From Bradyrhizobium sp. Gha (GTDB taxonomy: Bacteria > Pseudomonadota > Alphaproteobacteria > Rhizobiales > Xanthobacteraceae), in NCBI RefSeq assembly GCF_900113735.1, contig NZ_FOQM01000001.1, positions 310,001 to 374,000 of the forward strand: a stretch of DNA of 64,000 nt, given 5' to 3'. Under the pieces are notes generated by a model. The model searched no databases. It was not told the DNA's origin and saw only the letters and a program-made list of their open reading frames with translations. Position numbers and translations under genes: made by a program. Positions 33,499 through 42,941 of this stretch are shown here, piece by piece. How positions within the stretch are numbered: position 1 is the first letter of the stretch; every line of letters begins with the position of its first letter.

Positions 33499-35100
33499 AT
33501 GACTGCGATGTTGCCTGACGAGAGCCTGTGGTGGCGATCAGCATCCATTTACGAAATCGCGCCGATCTCGTTTCAGGATTCCGACGGTGACGGCAAGGGC
33601 GATCTCGGTGGCCTCATGTCGCGCATTGATTACCTGAAATGGCTCGGCGTCGATGCCGTCTGGCTCACGCCGATCTACAAGAGCCCTTTCCGCGATTTCG
33701 GCTATGACATCTCCGATTATTGCTCGGTGGATCCAGCCTTCGGCAGCATCGACAAGTTCGACGAGCTCCTCGCCGCCCTGCATCAGGCCGGCATCCGGCT
33801 CATTCTCGATCTCGTCCCAAACCACACCGCCGACGACCATGAGTGGTTCGTCGAGAGCCGCAGTTCGCGCAACAGCGCAAAGGCCGACTGGTACATCTGG
33901 GCCGACGCTGCCGAGAACGGCGGGCCGCCCAACAATTGGCTAAGCCGCTTCGGCGGCAGCGCATGGGAATGGTGCGAGGCGCGGCGGCAATACTACTACC
34001 ATTCATTTCTGGTCGAGCAACCCGACCTGAACTGGCGCAATCCGGACGTGCGCGCGGCCGTGGCGGACGTCATGCGCTTTTGGCTCGATCGGGGCGTCGA
34101 CGGTTTTCGCGTCGATGCCAGCGCGGTCTTGATCAAGGACGCGCACCTGCGCGACAACCCACCCAATCCGGAGGCCGAGGGCAAGCCGCCACCGCAGCGC
34201 CAGACCCCGGTGTTTACCGACGATCGGCCCGAGACGATGCAGTGCATCGAGTTCATCCGCGGCGTGATCGACGAATATCCCGGGCGGCTGCTGTGCGGTG
34301 AAGTTCAGGGCAAAACCGACCGCATCGGTCACTTCTACGGCACGGAGCGACCGCGGCTGCACCTGCCCCTCAACTTCGTGTTGCTGGATACACCTTGGAA
34401 TGCATTCTCGCTACAGGCGGCGATCGATGCGTATTTCAATGCCCTGCCCGAGGGCGCTTGGCCGGTGTGGGTCATCGGCGGCCACGACAAGCAGCGGATC
34501 GCGAGCAAGATCGGCGAAGCCCAGATGCGTCTCCTGGCGATGCTTCTGATGACTTTGAAGGGAACGCCATTCCTCTACATGGGCGACGAGATCGGCCGCA
34601 AGCGCGTCTCGATCCCGCCCGATCTCGTCCATGATCCCTTCGAAAAGCTCGTGCCGGGCTACGGCCTCTGCCGCGATCCCGAGCGAGCGCCGATGCGATG
34701 GGATGGCAGCGTCAATGGCGGGTTCACGAAGGGCCGCCCATGGCTGCCGCTCGATCCGGAGGGCTCAGCCAATGTCAGCGCGCAGCAGAGCGACCAGCGA
34801 TCGATCCTGGCACTGTTTCGCGCGTTGATGAGCCTAAGGCACGAACATGCATGCCTTCGTCAAGGCCACTACGAGCCGCTGCGATCCCAGAACAGCGTGC
34901 TTGCGTTCAAGCGCGAACAAAACGGCGAGGAGATGTTGATCGCTCTCAACATCGCTGCCGAGCCACGCAAGTGGCATTGGCAGGGTCGCGGTCATCTGCT
35001 GCTATCGACCCATCTTGACCGAACGTCGAAGCCAGCGCCGGATGCCTCCATCCTTCTTCGCGGCAATGAAGGGGTGATCATCGCACTCGAGCCCCGATGA
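33499..35100 (+). CDS. GH13 alpha-glucosidase / oligo-glucosidase family enzyme
   Basis: A 533-residue cytoplasmic GH13 enzyme of the oligo-1,6-glucosidase/alpha-glucosidase branch. The (beta/alpha)8 barrel motifs are in order: DLVPNHT (104-110), GFRVDAS with nucleophile D206, GEVQG with acid/base E268, and GGHDKQR with D330. A C-terminal beta domain follows. It cleaves an alpha-linked glucose from short oligosaccharides, for example maltose, isomaltose or trehalose-like sugars; the QPDLNWRNP loop is typical of the alpha-glucosidase type. It is monocistronic. A Crp/Fnr-type regulator lies downstream. Transglycosylation is also possible. Confidence 0.9.
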   Translation: MTAMLPDESLWWRSASIYEIAPISFQDSDGDGKGDLGGLMSRIDYLKWLGVDAVWLTPIYKSPFRDFGYDISDYCSVDPAFGSIDKFDELLAALHQAGIRLILDLVPNHTADDHEWFVESRSSRNSAKADWYIWADAAENGGPPNNWLSRFGGSAWEWCEARRQYYYHSFLVEQPDLNWRNPDVRAAVADVMRFWLDRGVDGFRVDASAVLIKDAHLRDNPPNPEAEGKPPPQRQTPVFTDDRPETMQCIEFIRGVIDEYPGRLLCGEVQGKTDRIGHFYGTERPRLHLPLNFVLLDTPWNAFSLQAAIDAYFNALPEGAWPVWVIGGHDKQRIASKIGEAQMRLLAMLLMTLKGTPFLYMGDEIGRKRVSIPPDLVHDPFEKLVPGYGLCRDPERAPMRWDGSVNGGFTKGRPWLPLDPEGSANVSAQQSDQRSILALFRALMSLRHEHACLRQGHYEPLRSQNSVLAFKREQNGEEMLIALNIAAEPRKWHWQGRGHLLLSTHLDRTSKPAPDASILLRGNEGVIIALEPR

Positions 35101-35287
35101 CCGGACGTGTGTGCCCCGTGCCGGAGGCACGAAACGGCGTCCCGGCATTCCCTTCAGGAACCGCGGCAGCGGCAACTTCGGAGATCGACGATGGTGCCCA
35201 CACGTCGTCCGTGGATTATCAAAGGTTATTGCCCGCCTTTTTTCACCCGGTCAGAGTGACGCTGGGCAGCGCACGATCGGACGACAA

Positions 35288-36070
35288 ATGCAGACTGGAT
35301 TTGCTTTCTCCAAGCTCGCCGACCATTTGGCGAATCTCGCTGAACTGACGGCGGACGACCTCGATCTGCTGACCAAGATGCCGAGCACGATTGCGCATTT
35401 CGGTTCGCATCAGGCGATCCTGCGTCACGGCGACGCCAGCAATCAATGCTGCCTGCTGCTCCAAGGCTACCTGTCGTGGCAGGATGCCTATGGATCGGAA
35501 GGGCAGATCACCTCGATCTCCGTTCCCGGCGACATCGCTGACCTCCGGACGCTTTACAGGCCCTGTATCGACGGCAACCTCATTGCGCTCGGCCCGGCCG
35601 TTGTCGCTTTCGTTCCGCATCGCTGTCTTCGCGAGCTGTCGATACGCTCGCCTGCAATTTCCCGCGCCTTGCTGCTGATGCTGATCGGCGACCATGCCAT
35701 ACAGCGCAACTGGACGATAAACCTCGGCAGTCGTGACGCCTTGACGCGGGCGGCGCACCTGCTCTGCGAGATCACGGCCCGCCTGCAAAACGTCGGGCTC
35801 GCGCGGGACTTCAGGTTGTCCTCGCCGTTTACCCAATCCGACCTCGCCGCCGCCTGCAGCATCTCCCCGGTCCACGCCAACCGCACCATCCAGGAATTGC
35901 GTCGCTGCAACCTGTTGCACTGGCACGGCAAGACCTTGACGATCCCGGACTGGCCCGGACTGGTCCGGCTGGCCCGCTTCGATCCCGCCTATCTCGGTCT
36001 CCGGCGACGCGACCAAACCCCGCAGCAAGCACAATCGGGAGCGGCTAGAGCCGACGTTGTACCGGCCTGA
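35288..36070 (+). CDS. Crp/Fnr-family transcriptional regulator
   Basis: A 260-residue regulator. An N-terminal cyclic-nucleotide-binding-like barrel spans about 20-140 (FGSHQAILRHGDASNQCCLLLQGYLS, then the ITSISVPGDIADL turn). The C-terminal winged helix has SSPFTQSDLAAACSISPVHANR. It lacks the N-terminal Cys cluster of FNR, so it is not an oxygen-sensing [4Fe-4S] protein; there is also no canonical cAMP-pocket arginine-serine pair that I can identify. It belongs to the broad rhizobial Crp/Fnr group of unknown ligand. Start taken at 35288; an upstream reading to 35111 is non-homologous. Confidence 0.85.
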   Translation: MQTGFAFSKLADHLANLAELTADDLDLLTKMPSTIAHFGSHQAILRHGDASNQCCLLLQGYLSWQDAYGSEGQITSISVPGDIADLRTLYRPCIDGNLIALGPAVVAFVPHRCLRELSIRSPAISRALLLMLIGDHAIQRNWTINLGSRDALTRAAHLLCEITARLQNVGLARDFRLSSPFTQSDLAAACSISPVHANRTIQELRRCNLLHWHGKTLTIPDWPGLVRLARFDPAYLGLRRRDQTPQQAQSGAARADVVPA

Positions 36071-36075
36071 TCACG

Positions 36076-36990
36076 TCATTGGGCGCTCTGCCGAGACTTC
36101 ACGCGCCGCCGCAGTGCATTGCTCGCCTCCGCGATGACGGCACCCCAGTCTCCGGCCGTCCTCTGATGAAACAGCCGCAGGCTCGGATACCAGAGCGAGC
36201 GGCATACGGATGAAGGCCATCGCCAGTCGCAATCTGCGTGCAGCAGCACCCAGGCCTCGCGTCCGAGCGCACCCGCAAGATGCGCAACCATGGTGTCGAC
36301 GCAAATGACGAGATCGAGCTGAGTGAGCAGATGACCAAGCGTCGCGATCTCGGACGTACTGATGTCACGTGCGCCGATGTGCGTGAGATCTTCAGTCCCA
36401 GCGTCCTTCTGCAACGCGTGAAGCGCCACGCCGGGGACAGCGAGACGTCGCAACAATGCAGCGGGAATGGCCCGCCGCTTGTCCCATTGACCGACCTCCC
36501 AAACCAGGCCGACGGCCAGACCTTCGCGACCGATTGAAACAGACATGGTCCTCGGCGGCAGGCTCAAATATGGCGCCCGCATCTCGATCTGCTCGCGTCC
36601 GACTTTGAGCGCATGCGGAACCTCCATGATCTCGATATCGACGTCAAACTCGACGTTTGGTGTCCCGTCATGGATTACAAGCGCGCGATCCACCCCGGCC
36701 GTGCGCTCCACCAGCCGCAACAATTCGGCCTGGCACCAGACCGTGACGCTGCGCGCCACACTCCGAAGAAGCGGCATGAAGCGCAGGAACTGGATCGTGT
36801 CGCCAAGCCCGTGATAGCAGCGCACGAGGACATGCTTGCCGGCAATCGCCTCTCCACGCCAGATTCGCTGAAGATGACGCGGACCAGCATGCTTCGGCGG
36901 ATGCGGCGACACCGCGAGATCGCGGTCGCTGATGGCCCAGGCGCGCGCAAAGTCGCCCGCCCGCATCGCCTCCAGCCACCCGTTCGCCAC
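36076..36990 (-). CDS. GT9-like glycosyltransferase
   Basis: A 304-residue GT-B type protein resembling the glycosyltransferase-9-like domain found behind TPR repeats. Features are VLVRCYHGLGDTIQFLRFMP, LVICVDTMVAHLAGALG and ADCDWRW...SLWYPSLRLFHQ near the C-terminus. The preferred start is a GTG at 36990 with GGAG 6 bases upstream, although a TTG at 37002 directly follows the stop of the preceding gene. It would add a sugar to a surface glycan or protein; acceptor unknown. It is coupled to the small acidic protein gene and lies convergent to the Crp/Fnr gene, 5 bases apart. Confidence 0.8.
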   Translation of the reverse strand: MANGWLEAMRAGDFARAWAISDRDLAVSPHPPKHAGPRHLQRIWRGEAIAGKHVLVRCYHGLGDTIQFLRFMPLLRSVARSVTVWCQAELLRLVERTAGVDRALVIHDGTPNVEFDVDIEIMEVPHALKVGREQIEMRAPYLSLPPRTMSVSIGREGLAVGLVWEVGQWDKRRAIPAALLRRLAVPGVALHALQKDAGTEDLTHIGARDISTSEIATLGHLLTQLDLVICVDTMVAHLAGALGREAWVLLHADCDWRWPSSVCRSLWYPSLRLFHQRTAGDWGAVIAEASNALRRRVKSRQSAQ

Positions 36991-37002
36991 CTCGGGCTCC
37001 AA

Positions 37003-37287
37003 CTAGCGCCGGACGAACTTGTGGAAACGGCTCAACTTGCCGTCCTTGGTCCGGTCCTGGTGCAGGAAGGCAATGCCTGCCTCGTCGAACTTCTCGAAGA
37101 ACTCATTCCAGCCGATGCGGTCGAGCCCTTCATCCGGTGGATCGAAGTCGATCCTCAGGATTCCGGCATGTCCATCCTCCTCTGTCGCTTTGACCGTCGC
37201 CGGCTTTCCGCCGCGCTCGTCCACCCACTTGCGGATCGCGGCGTGATCCGTGGTCTGCCGTGCATCGCTGGTTTCGGTTTTCGACAT
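37003..37287 (-). CDS. small hypothetical protein (rhizobial)
   Basis: A 94-residue soluble protein (AAIRKWVDERGGKPATVKAT, DFDPPDEGLDRIGWNEFFEKF, and a basic FHKFVRR end). This type is common in rhizobia and sometimes misnamed as a branching-enzyme fragment, but no catalytic motif is present. The 'RKWVDERGGKPATVK' and 'W-x-E-F-F-x-K-F' stretches suggest a compact alpha/beta fold. GAGG precedes the ATG. It is the first gene of a two-gene unit with the GT9-like gene. Confidence 0.7.
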   Translation of the reverse strand: MSKTETSDARQTTDHAAIRKWVDERGGKPATVKATEEDGHAGILRIDFDPPDEGLDRIGWNEFFEKFDEAGIAFLHQDRTKDGKLSRFHKFVRR

Positions 37288-37618
37288 CGTGCGGTACCTC
37301 GCTTGTTACACGCCCTGCAATGCTGCGGTCATCGCAGAGGATCATTCGCGGTGAAACGCTGGCCGGGTTGATTTGTTCTTCGCGGCACGAACTGTCGCAC
37401 CAGGGTAGCTGCATCATCTTCTTCATCTTCATCAAGGATGATCTTGTTCCCTCCATGCGACCGCAGATTCTATCCCAGGTTAAGGCAGCCGCATTTTTTT
37501 TGCCCGGAATCGATCCGCGCCCGGGCGCGGCGGCTTCAGCACAGGAACGAACATACCTTCCGGCACGTTCGCCGACCTACTTACGCTGACGCCGTGCGTC
37601 TTCCCGGAGGTTTAGTCC
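37288..37618. promoter_or_regulatory. divergent intergenic region holding the glycan operon promoter
   Basis: No gene seen. It separates the minus-strand small protein gene from the start of the glycan operon. The one clear signal is the EcfG-type promoter at 37544-37569, listed separately. A stop-rich, less GC-rich patch (37400-37450, with repeated CATCTTCTTCATCTTCATC) is visible but has no assigned role. Confidence 0.6.
37544..37569 (+). promoter_or_regulatory. sigma-EcfG-type promoter of the glycan operon
   Basis: GGAAC (37544-37548), 17 bases, then CGTT (37566-37569), an exact consensus match 49 bases before the inositol-phosphate synthase start. The 17-base stretch AGGAACGAACATACCTT at 37543-37559 recurs with one change at 44204-44220, before the second half of the cluster. 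Confidence 0.75.
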
Positions 37619-38719
37619 ATGCATTCCCGTCTTCAGGACAGGCGCCGCGTGCGCGTCGGCATCGTCGGCGTCGGCAATTGCGCAAGCTCCTTCGTTCAGG
37701 GGCTCACATATTACCGGAACGCCAAATCGAACGAGCCCGTGCCCGGCCTGATGAATGTCGATCTCGGCGGATATCACATCAGCGATATCCAGATCGCATC
37801 AGCCTTCGACGTCAATGCCGCCAAGGTCGGGCGCGATGTCGCCGACGCCATCTTTGCCAGGCCAAACAATACGCATCGCTTCAGCGATGTCGAGCAGACC
37901 GGCGTGATCGTCCAACGCGGCCCGATCATGGACGGCATCGGACATTACCTCAAAGATGACATTCCCGTCGCCGACCTCCCGGAGGCCGACGTTTCGGAGG
38001 TTTTGGCGATGTCGCGAACCGACGTGCTGGTGTCCTACCTACCCGTCGGCTCACAACGCGCTAGCGAGTGGTACGCCGCCCGCGCCATCGAAGCCGGCTG
38101 CGGCTACGTCAATTGTATTCCCGTTTTCATCGCATCCAATCCGGACTGGCGAAAACGGTTCGAAGATGCAGGCCTTCCGATCGTTGGCGACGATATCAAG
38201 AGCCAGGTCGGCGCCACCATCCTGCACCGCGTGCTCGCCAATCTGTTCCGCGATCGCGGCGTGCGGCTCGACCGGACCTATCAGCTCAATGTCGGCGGCA
38301 ACACCGATTTCAAGAACATGCTCGAACGCGAGCGGCTGTCGTCGAAGAAAATCTCGAAGACCCAGGCAGTCACCAGCCAATTCGACGTCCCGATCGACCC
38401 CGACAACATCCATGTCGGACCGAGCGACCACGTGCCTTGGCTGACCGACCGCAAGCTCGCCTTCATCCGGCTGGAGGGCACGACCTTCGGCGGCGTTCCC
38501 TTGAGCGCGGAGGTCAAGCTCGAGGTGTGGGACTCCCCGAATTCGGCAGGCGTCGTCATCGACGCGGTGCGTTGCGCAAAACTCGCCATGGACCGCGGCC
38601 AGGGCGGCGCCCTGACCGGTCCATCGAGCTATTTCATGAAATCGCCGCCGCAGCAGTTCACCGACGAGGAGGCCGGACGGCGAACCCGCGCCTTCATCGA
38701 CGACAAGGCGTACACCTGA
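37619..38719 (+). CDS. ino1: myo-inositol-1(3)-phosphate synthase
   Basis: A 366-residue short-type inositol-phosphate synthase. It converts glucose-6-phosphate to inositol-phosphate with NAD as internal cofactor. Features are [16 protein letters not shown] (NAD site), the [15 protein letters not shown] and [10 protein letters not shown] segments, [14 protein letters not shown] (catalytic Lys region), [12 protein letters not shown] and a [18 protein letters not shown] end. GGAGG lies 8 bases before the ATG. It heads the operon and overlaps the next gene by ATGA. Inositol is rarely made by alphaproteobacteria for lipids, so its use here in a glycan precursor or acceptor is likely. Confidence 0.92.
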   Translation: MHSRLQDRRRVRVGIVGVGNCASSFVQGLTYYRNAKSNEPVPGLMNVDLGGYHISDIQIASAFDVNAAKVGRDVADAIFARPNNTHRFSDVEQTGVIVQRGPIMDGIGHYLKDDIPVADLPEADVSEVLAMSRTDVLVSYLPVGSQRASEWYAARAIEAGCGYVNCIPVFIASNPDWRKRFEDAGLPIVGDDIKSQVGATILHRVLANLFRDRGVRLDRTYQLNVGGNTDFKNMLERERLSSKKISKTQAVTSQFDVPIDPDNIHVGPSDHVPWLTDRKLAFIRLEGTTFGGVPLSAEVKLEVWDSPNSAGVVIDAVRCAKLAMDRGQGGALTGPSSYFMKSPPQQFTDEEAGRRTRAFIDDKAYT

Positions 38720-39315
38720 TGACCGGGATCATCCACCTTGTCCGCCACGGGCACCACGGCCTGCTCGGCCGCACACTATGCGGGCGGATGAACGACGTTG
38801 CGCTCGATGACATCGGCTGCGCTGAGATGGCACGCTGTGCAGTCACGATCAGCCCTCGGCCGGCCCTGATCCAGTCGAGCCCGCGGCGACGCTGCATGCA
38901 ATCGGCCTGCATTCTGGCCGCACATTTCCGATCGCCGATCGAGATCGTCCCCGCGCTCGACGAACTCGACTATGGCGAATGGTCCGGCCGATCTTTCGAG
39001 GAACTCAGTCAAGATCCGCGATGGTTTCGCTGGAACAGCCGGCGCGCCAGCACGCGCCCACCGGGCGGTGAAACCATGCGGTCGCTCCAGTCTCGGATGG
39101 TCAGTCATCTGGAACAGCTTCGCAAGGATCATTCCGCGGGCACCGTCGTCGCCGTCAGTCATGCCGAACCGATCCGTGCGGCTGTGCTGCATTACGCACG
39201 CCGGGGTCTCAATGACTTTCTCTCGATCGAGATCGATCCATCCAGCATCAGTACATTGAGGGCGGACGGACGTGGGTTCAGGATCACCGGGATCAATCAG
39301 CGGGTGCCGGCGTGA
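38719..39315 (+). CDS. histidine phosphatase (phosphoglycerate mutase-like)
   Basis: A 198-residue histidine phosphatase. It has the RHG catalytic motif (HLVRHGHHGLLG, H10), a conserved Arg pair in SSPRRRCMQSA, E of DELDYGEWSGRSFEEL as proton donor and a second catalytic His in AVSHAEPIRA. Placement directly after the inositol-phosphate synthase suggests it may dephosphorylate a sugar or inositol phosphate of the pathway; the alternative is a cobalamin-salvage CobC-like reaction, given the B12-type enzyme later in the operon. Specificity cannot be read from the sequence. It is coupled by ATGA to its neighbour. Confidence 0.85.
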   Translation: MTGIIHLVRHGHHGLLGRTLCGRMNDVALDDIGCAEMARCAVTISPRPALIQSSPRRRCMQSACILAAHFRSPIEIVPALDELDYGEWSGRSFEELSQDPRWFRWNSRRASTRPPGGETMRSLQSRMVSHLEQLRKDHSAGTVVAVSHAEPIRAAVLHYARRGLNDFLSIEIDPSSISTLRADGRGFRITGINQRVPA

Positions 39316-40415
39316 AGATCGTCATTTTCGGTCTGACCATTTCCTCCTCCTGGGGCAACGGGCACGCAACGCTCTGGCGTGGCCTGTGCAAGCATCTGAC
39401 GCGTCTTGGCCACACCGTCGTCTTCTATGAGCGCGATGTACCCTATTACGCCGGCGCCCGGGACTTCATTGAGCTGCCGGACGGACAGCTGCAGCTGTTT
39501 TCGAGCTGGGAGGAGACCCGACTCCTTGCCCGAAGCGACGTGAGGGATGCCGATGTCGCGATCGTGACGTCATACTGCCCTGACGCGATCGCGGCGACCG
39601 ATCTGATCATGTCCGAAGGACGAGCCGTTCCCGTCTTCTATGATCTGGATACGCCGATCACTCTGGCGCGGATGAAGGCGGGAGAATCTGTTCCCTATAT
39701 CGGCCACCGCGGCTTGCAGGATTTCGCGCTCGTCCTCAGCTTCACCGGCGGCCCCTGCCTCGCCCATGAATTCCGCAATAGGCTCGGTGCCCGCGACATC
39801 CGCCCCCTGTACGGCCACGTCGACAGCGATATTCATCGCCCCGTGCCGCCCCAGCCGCATTATCGCGCGGATCTGTCCTATCTCGGCACCTATTCCGAGG
39901 ACCGCCAGCACGGACTCGAAGCGCTGTTCGTCAAACCGGCACGGGCGCGGCAGGATCTGCGCTTCCTGATCGGCGGCGCGCAATACCCTGACGACTTTCC
40001 GTGGTCGCCCAACATCTACTTCGTGCGGCACCTGCCGCCGCCGGAGCATGCGCCGTTCTTTGCATCGTCGCGATTGACTCTCAACGTCACGCGCAAAGCC
40101 ATGGCGGCGATGGGCTGGTGCCCTTCCGGCCGTCTGTTTGAGGCGGCCGCCTGCGGCGTTCCGCTCATGAGCGACGATTGGCCGGGCATACAGGACTTCT
40201 TCACCCCCGGCAGAGAGATCCTGATCGCCCGCGACACCCAAGACGCATTGACAGCATTGGCGATGTCCAGCGCCGACCTCCAGTCCATCGCCAGATGCGC
40301 CTATGAGCGGACAATGGATCAGCACACATCCGACAAACGTGCGCGCGAGTTGGTGTCCCTGCTTGAGCAGGCGGCTTCCAGCGGCGCACATCGCCAGCAA
40401 GCCGAGGAGGCCTGA
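39312..40415 (+). CDS. CgeB-like glycosyltransferase
   Basis: A 367-residue GT-B fold protein with a GTG start overlapping the previous stop. The N-terminus VIFGLTISSSWGNGHATLWR recurs in three later paralogues of the cluster. The nucleotide-sugar side has SGRLFEAAACGVPLMSDDWPGIQDFF and then EILIA, the GT1-like C-terminal motif. No signal peptide, so it acts in the cytoplasm. Donor and acceptor unknown. It is closest in pattern to the protein at 51121-52245 (shared FYDxDTPxTLARxxxG and YLGTYSEDRQ). Confidence 0.85.
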   Translation: MKIVIFGLTISSSWGNGHATLWRGLCKHLTRLGHTVVFYERDVPYYAGARDFIELPDGQLQLFSSWEETRLLARSDVRDADVAIVTSYCPDAIAATDLIMSEGRAVPVFYDLDTPITLARMKAGESVPYIGHRGLQDFALVLSFTGGPCLAHEFRNRLGARDIRPLYGHVDSDIHRPVPPQPHYRADLSYLGTYSEDRQHGLEALFVKPARARQDLRFLIGGAQYPDDFPWSPNIYFVRHLPPPEHAPFFASSRLTLNVTRKAMAAMGWCPSGRLFEAAACGVPLMSDDWPGIQDFFTPGREILIARDTQDALTALAMSSADLQSIARCAYERTMDQHTSDKRARELVSLLEQAASSGAHRQQAEEA

Positions 40416-40417
40416 GC

Positions 40418-41227
40418 ATGTGGGGCATCGTACCGGCCGCGGGACGCGGCAGCCGGATCCAGCCGCTGGCCTTCTCCAAGGAGCTTCTGCCCGTCGGCAG
40501 CCGGCGCGACGACGGTACCGAGCGCCCCTGTGCTGTCTCCGAATACCTGCTGGAGCGCCTCATTCTCGGCGGCGCGGACAAGATCTGCATTGTGATCTCG
40601 CCGGGAAAATCCGACATCCTGGAGTATTTCGGCGATCATTATGGCAGCGCCCAACTCGCCTACGTCGTCCAGCCCGACGCGTCGGGCCTGTGCGATGCCG
40701 TCTTCAGGGCCGGCACCGTTGTCGGCCACGACGAGGACGTCGTCGTCGGTCTGCCCGACACCGTATGGTTTCCCAAGGCCGCGTTGCAGGCCCTGCCCGA
40801 TGCCAACCTGTCATTCCTGCTGTTTCCCGTCGAGCGCCCGGAATTCTTCGACGCCGTGATACTCGAAGGCGACAGCGTTCAGGAGATCCAGGTCAAGCAG
40901 CCGAACCCGGCATCGCGCTGGATCTGGGGGGCCTTCAGGATGTCGGCCTACGGTTTCCGCGAACTGCACACGCTATGGAACGAGCGAGACCGTCGAGACG
41001 AATATTTCGGCACTCTGGTCAATGCCTATCTCGAAGCGGGAGGCCTCGGCGTCGGGGTCAAGGCCGGCGAGTCCTATGTCGATGTCGGGACCATCGACGG
41101 CTATCGCACAGCGATGGCTCTTCTTGCCGAGAGTACCGGCGCCGACGGCCGGTCGAGATTGCAGCCCGGCACCTCGTCCGATGGAGCTCGACCGGTCCTT
41201 GCAATGGACAATGGAGCGACCGCATGA
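40418..41227 (+). CDS. sugar-phosphate nucleotidyltransferase
   Basis: A 269-residue nucleotidyltransferase of the RmlA/GalU type. The signature MWGIVPAAGRGSRIQPL and FSKELLPVG bind the nucleotide, PDASGLCDAVF is the sugar-phosphate region, VGLPDTVWF is the metal loop, and VKAGESYVDVGTIDGY lies near the end. It activates a sugar-1-phosphate to an NDP-sugar for the glycosyltransferases. Which sugar or base is not decided; it differs from the canonical Glc-1-P thymidylyltransferase GGxGTRL motif. It is coupled to the methyltransferase by ATGA. Confidence 0.88.
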   Translation: MWGIVPAAGRGSRIQPLAFSKELLPVGSRRDDGTERPCAVSEYLLERLILGGADKICIVISPGKSDILEYFGDHYGSAQLAYVVQPDASGLCDAVFRAGTVVGHDEDVVVGLPDTVWFPKAALQALPDANLSFLLFPVERPEFFDAVILEGDSVQEIQVKQPNPASRWIWGAFRMSAYGFRELHTLWNERDRRDEYFGTLVNAYLEAGGLGVGVKAGESYVDVGTIDGYRTAMALLAESTGADGRSRLQPGTSSDGARPVLAMDNGATA

Positions 41228-41991
41228 CCGAAGCGCTGCTCACGCGTGAGGAGATCCGCAGGCGCATCGACGCGCTCGGACCGTGGTTTCATAACCTCGA
41301 CCTCAATGGTGTGCCGACTGCCCCCACCCACTTCCTTGGCGACTATCCCAATGTGAAATGGCGACGCTTCGCGGGAATCATTCCGAATCGCCTCGAAGGC
41401 AAGACCGTGCTCGATATCGGCTGTAACGCCGGCTTCTACGCCATGGAGATGAAGCGGCGCGGGGCCGAGCGCGTGCTTGGCCTCGACACCAACGAGGAGT
41501 ACCTGGCACAGGCCCGCTTCGCCGCCGAAGTGAACGGTCTCAGGATCGAATTTCGCAAGATGTCGGCCTATGATGTTGGACAACTCCGCGAAAAGTTCGA
41601 TCTCGTGATCTTCATGGGCGTGCTCTATCACCTGCGCCACCCACTTCTGGCGCTGGATCTCATCCACGAGCATGTCGCCGACGACCTCCTGCTGTTCCAG
41701 TCGATGCAGCGCGGCGACAGTCGCGTCGACGCGATCGCCAGGAATTACGATTTCTGGACCACCGACCAGTTCGATTCCACCGGGTATCCCAGGCTGCACT
41801 TCATCGAGCACAAATACGCCGATGACCCCACCAATTGGTGGGTGCCGAACCGGGCCTGCGTCGAGGCCATGTTGCGCAGCGCCGGCTTTGCAATCACCGC
41901 CCATCCCGAAGACGAAGTTTACCTCTGCAAGCGAGCGGAGCGCCCGCAAGTCGACGGTCCTGTCCATCCATCCCGGAGCACAAGCCGATGA
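41224..41991 (+). CDS. SAM-dependent methyltransferase (Rta_06860-like)
   Basis: A 255-residue class I methyltransferase. The SAM site is VLDIGCNAGFYAMEMKRRGA, then LGLDTNEEYLAQARFA; the post-I region has FDLVIFMGVLYHLRHPLLAL. It resembles CmoB/DUF1698-type enzymes but is shorter. The N-terminal WFHNLDLNGVPTAP and the NWWVPNRACVEAML stretch agree with a family I recall as the Rta_06860 type, found in glycan-like clusters (recalled, not searched). The likely substrate is a sugar or glycan intermediate. It overlaps both neighbours by ATGA. Confidence 0.85.
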   Translation: MTEALLTREEIRRRIDALGPWFHNLDLNGVPTAPTHFLGDYPNVKWRRFAGIIPNRLEGKTVLDIGCNAGFYAMEMKRRGAERVLGLDTNEEYLAQARFAAEVNGLRIEFRKMSAYDVGQLREKFDLVIFMGVLYHLRHPLLALDLIHEHVADDLLLFQSMQRGDSRVDAIARNYDFWTTDQFDSTGYPRLHFIEHKYADDPTNWWVPNRACVEAMLRSAGFAITAHPEDEVYLCKRAERPQVDGPVHPSRSTSR

Positions 41992-42941
41992 TCGAAGCGG
42001 CCAAGATCTGGAACGAACCGAACAACAAGTCGCATTGGGACCTCCTGATCGATCCGGACTGGGCCATGTTCGCAAATCTGGCGATTGCCGCGGGAAAGGC
42101 GATCCGCAGCACACACCCAGCATTGCCGATCGTCCTCGGCGGCATCTCGCCGATCGATCCGTCCTTTATGCGCAACATGCAGACCCGCGGCGTCCTCGGC
42201 CATTTCGATGCGGTCGCCGTGCACGGCTTTCCGCTCGACTGGAACCTGTGGCAGATCGGCGAATGGCCGGACAAGATCGAGGAAATCAAGGCAGTCACGA
42301 CCCTCCCCGTCTGGGTGACCGAGGTCGGCGTCTCCTCGTTCGGCGCAGAGGAGGTGCAGGCCTGGGGCCTGTCGCGCACCGCCGAACTTCTGATCGGCCG
42401 CGCGCCCCGCGTCCACTGGTACAGCCTCTATGATCTTCCCTCCGCCTGGGAGGCAACGACGCGGCACAAGGAAGCTGAAGGCTCGTCCTATTACCGGCAT
42501 TTCCACATGGGCCTGTTGCGCGAGGACGGCAAACCAAAGGCAGCCGCTGAACGGTTCGGCGCGTATGCGCCTGCCATGGGTCTGTGCCAGTGGTTTCATT
42601 TTGAGGATCATCGCCTCGACGACGCCGTACGCTGGATGCGCCGACTCGGTGTGACCCATCTCAGGACGGGCCTGTCATGGGCCGACAGCTTCCGTCCCAA
42701 TGCCCTCGACTGGTTCGACCGCCAAATGGAGGCTTTGGCGGAGTTTCAGGTCACTGTGACCTTCTGCTTCACGCCGGAGCATCGGGGCCTCGAGCCGCAT
42801 CACACCAGCCCGCCGCTGGATGCCAATGAATTCGCCGATTTCTGCGCCTCGATGGTCGATCGCTACTGCACGAGAACCGGTCTTGCGCCCGACGCAGCAA
42901 CTGCGGATCCTCTCAACAGAGAGCCAACATGCGTGCCCTGA
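41988..42941 (+). CDS. GH39-like protein with apparently permuted barrel
   Basis: A 317-residue protein that starts at the acid/base motif of a GH39/GH5-type barrel ([15 protein letters not shown] near 9). It continues with [29 protein letters not shown] (probable nucleophile E near 105) and WYSLYDLP. After [13 protein letters not shown] come [13 protein letters not shown] and [13 protein letters not shown], which in classical members precede the NEP motif. The barrel strands therefore seem ordered 4-8 then 1-2/3, a circular permutation. No signal peptide. It could trim or remodel the glycan; it overlaps phosphopentomutase by 13 bases. Confidence 0.75.
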   Translation: MIEAAKIWNEPNNKSHWDLLIDPDWAMFANLAIAAGKAIRSTHPALPIVLGGISPIDPSFMRNMQTRGVLGHFDAVAVHGFPLDWNLWQIGEWPDKIEEIKAVTTLPVWVTEVGVSSFGAEEVQAWGLSRTAELLIGRAPRVHWYSLYDLPSAWEATTRHKEAEGSSYYRHFHMGLLREDGKPKAAAERFGAYAPAMGLCQWFHFEDHRLDDAVRWMRRLGVTHLRTGLSWADSFRPNALDWFDRQMEALAEFQVTVTFCFTPEHRGLEPHHTSPPLDANEFADFCASMVDRYCTRTGLAPDAATADPLNREPTCVP

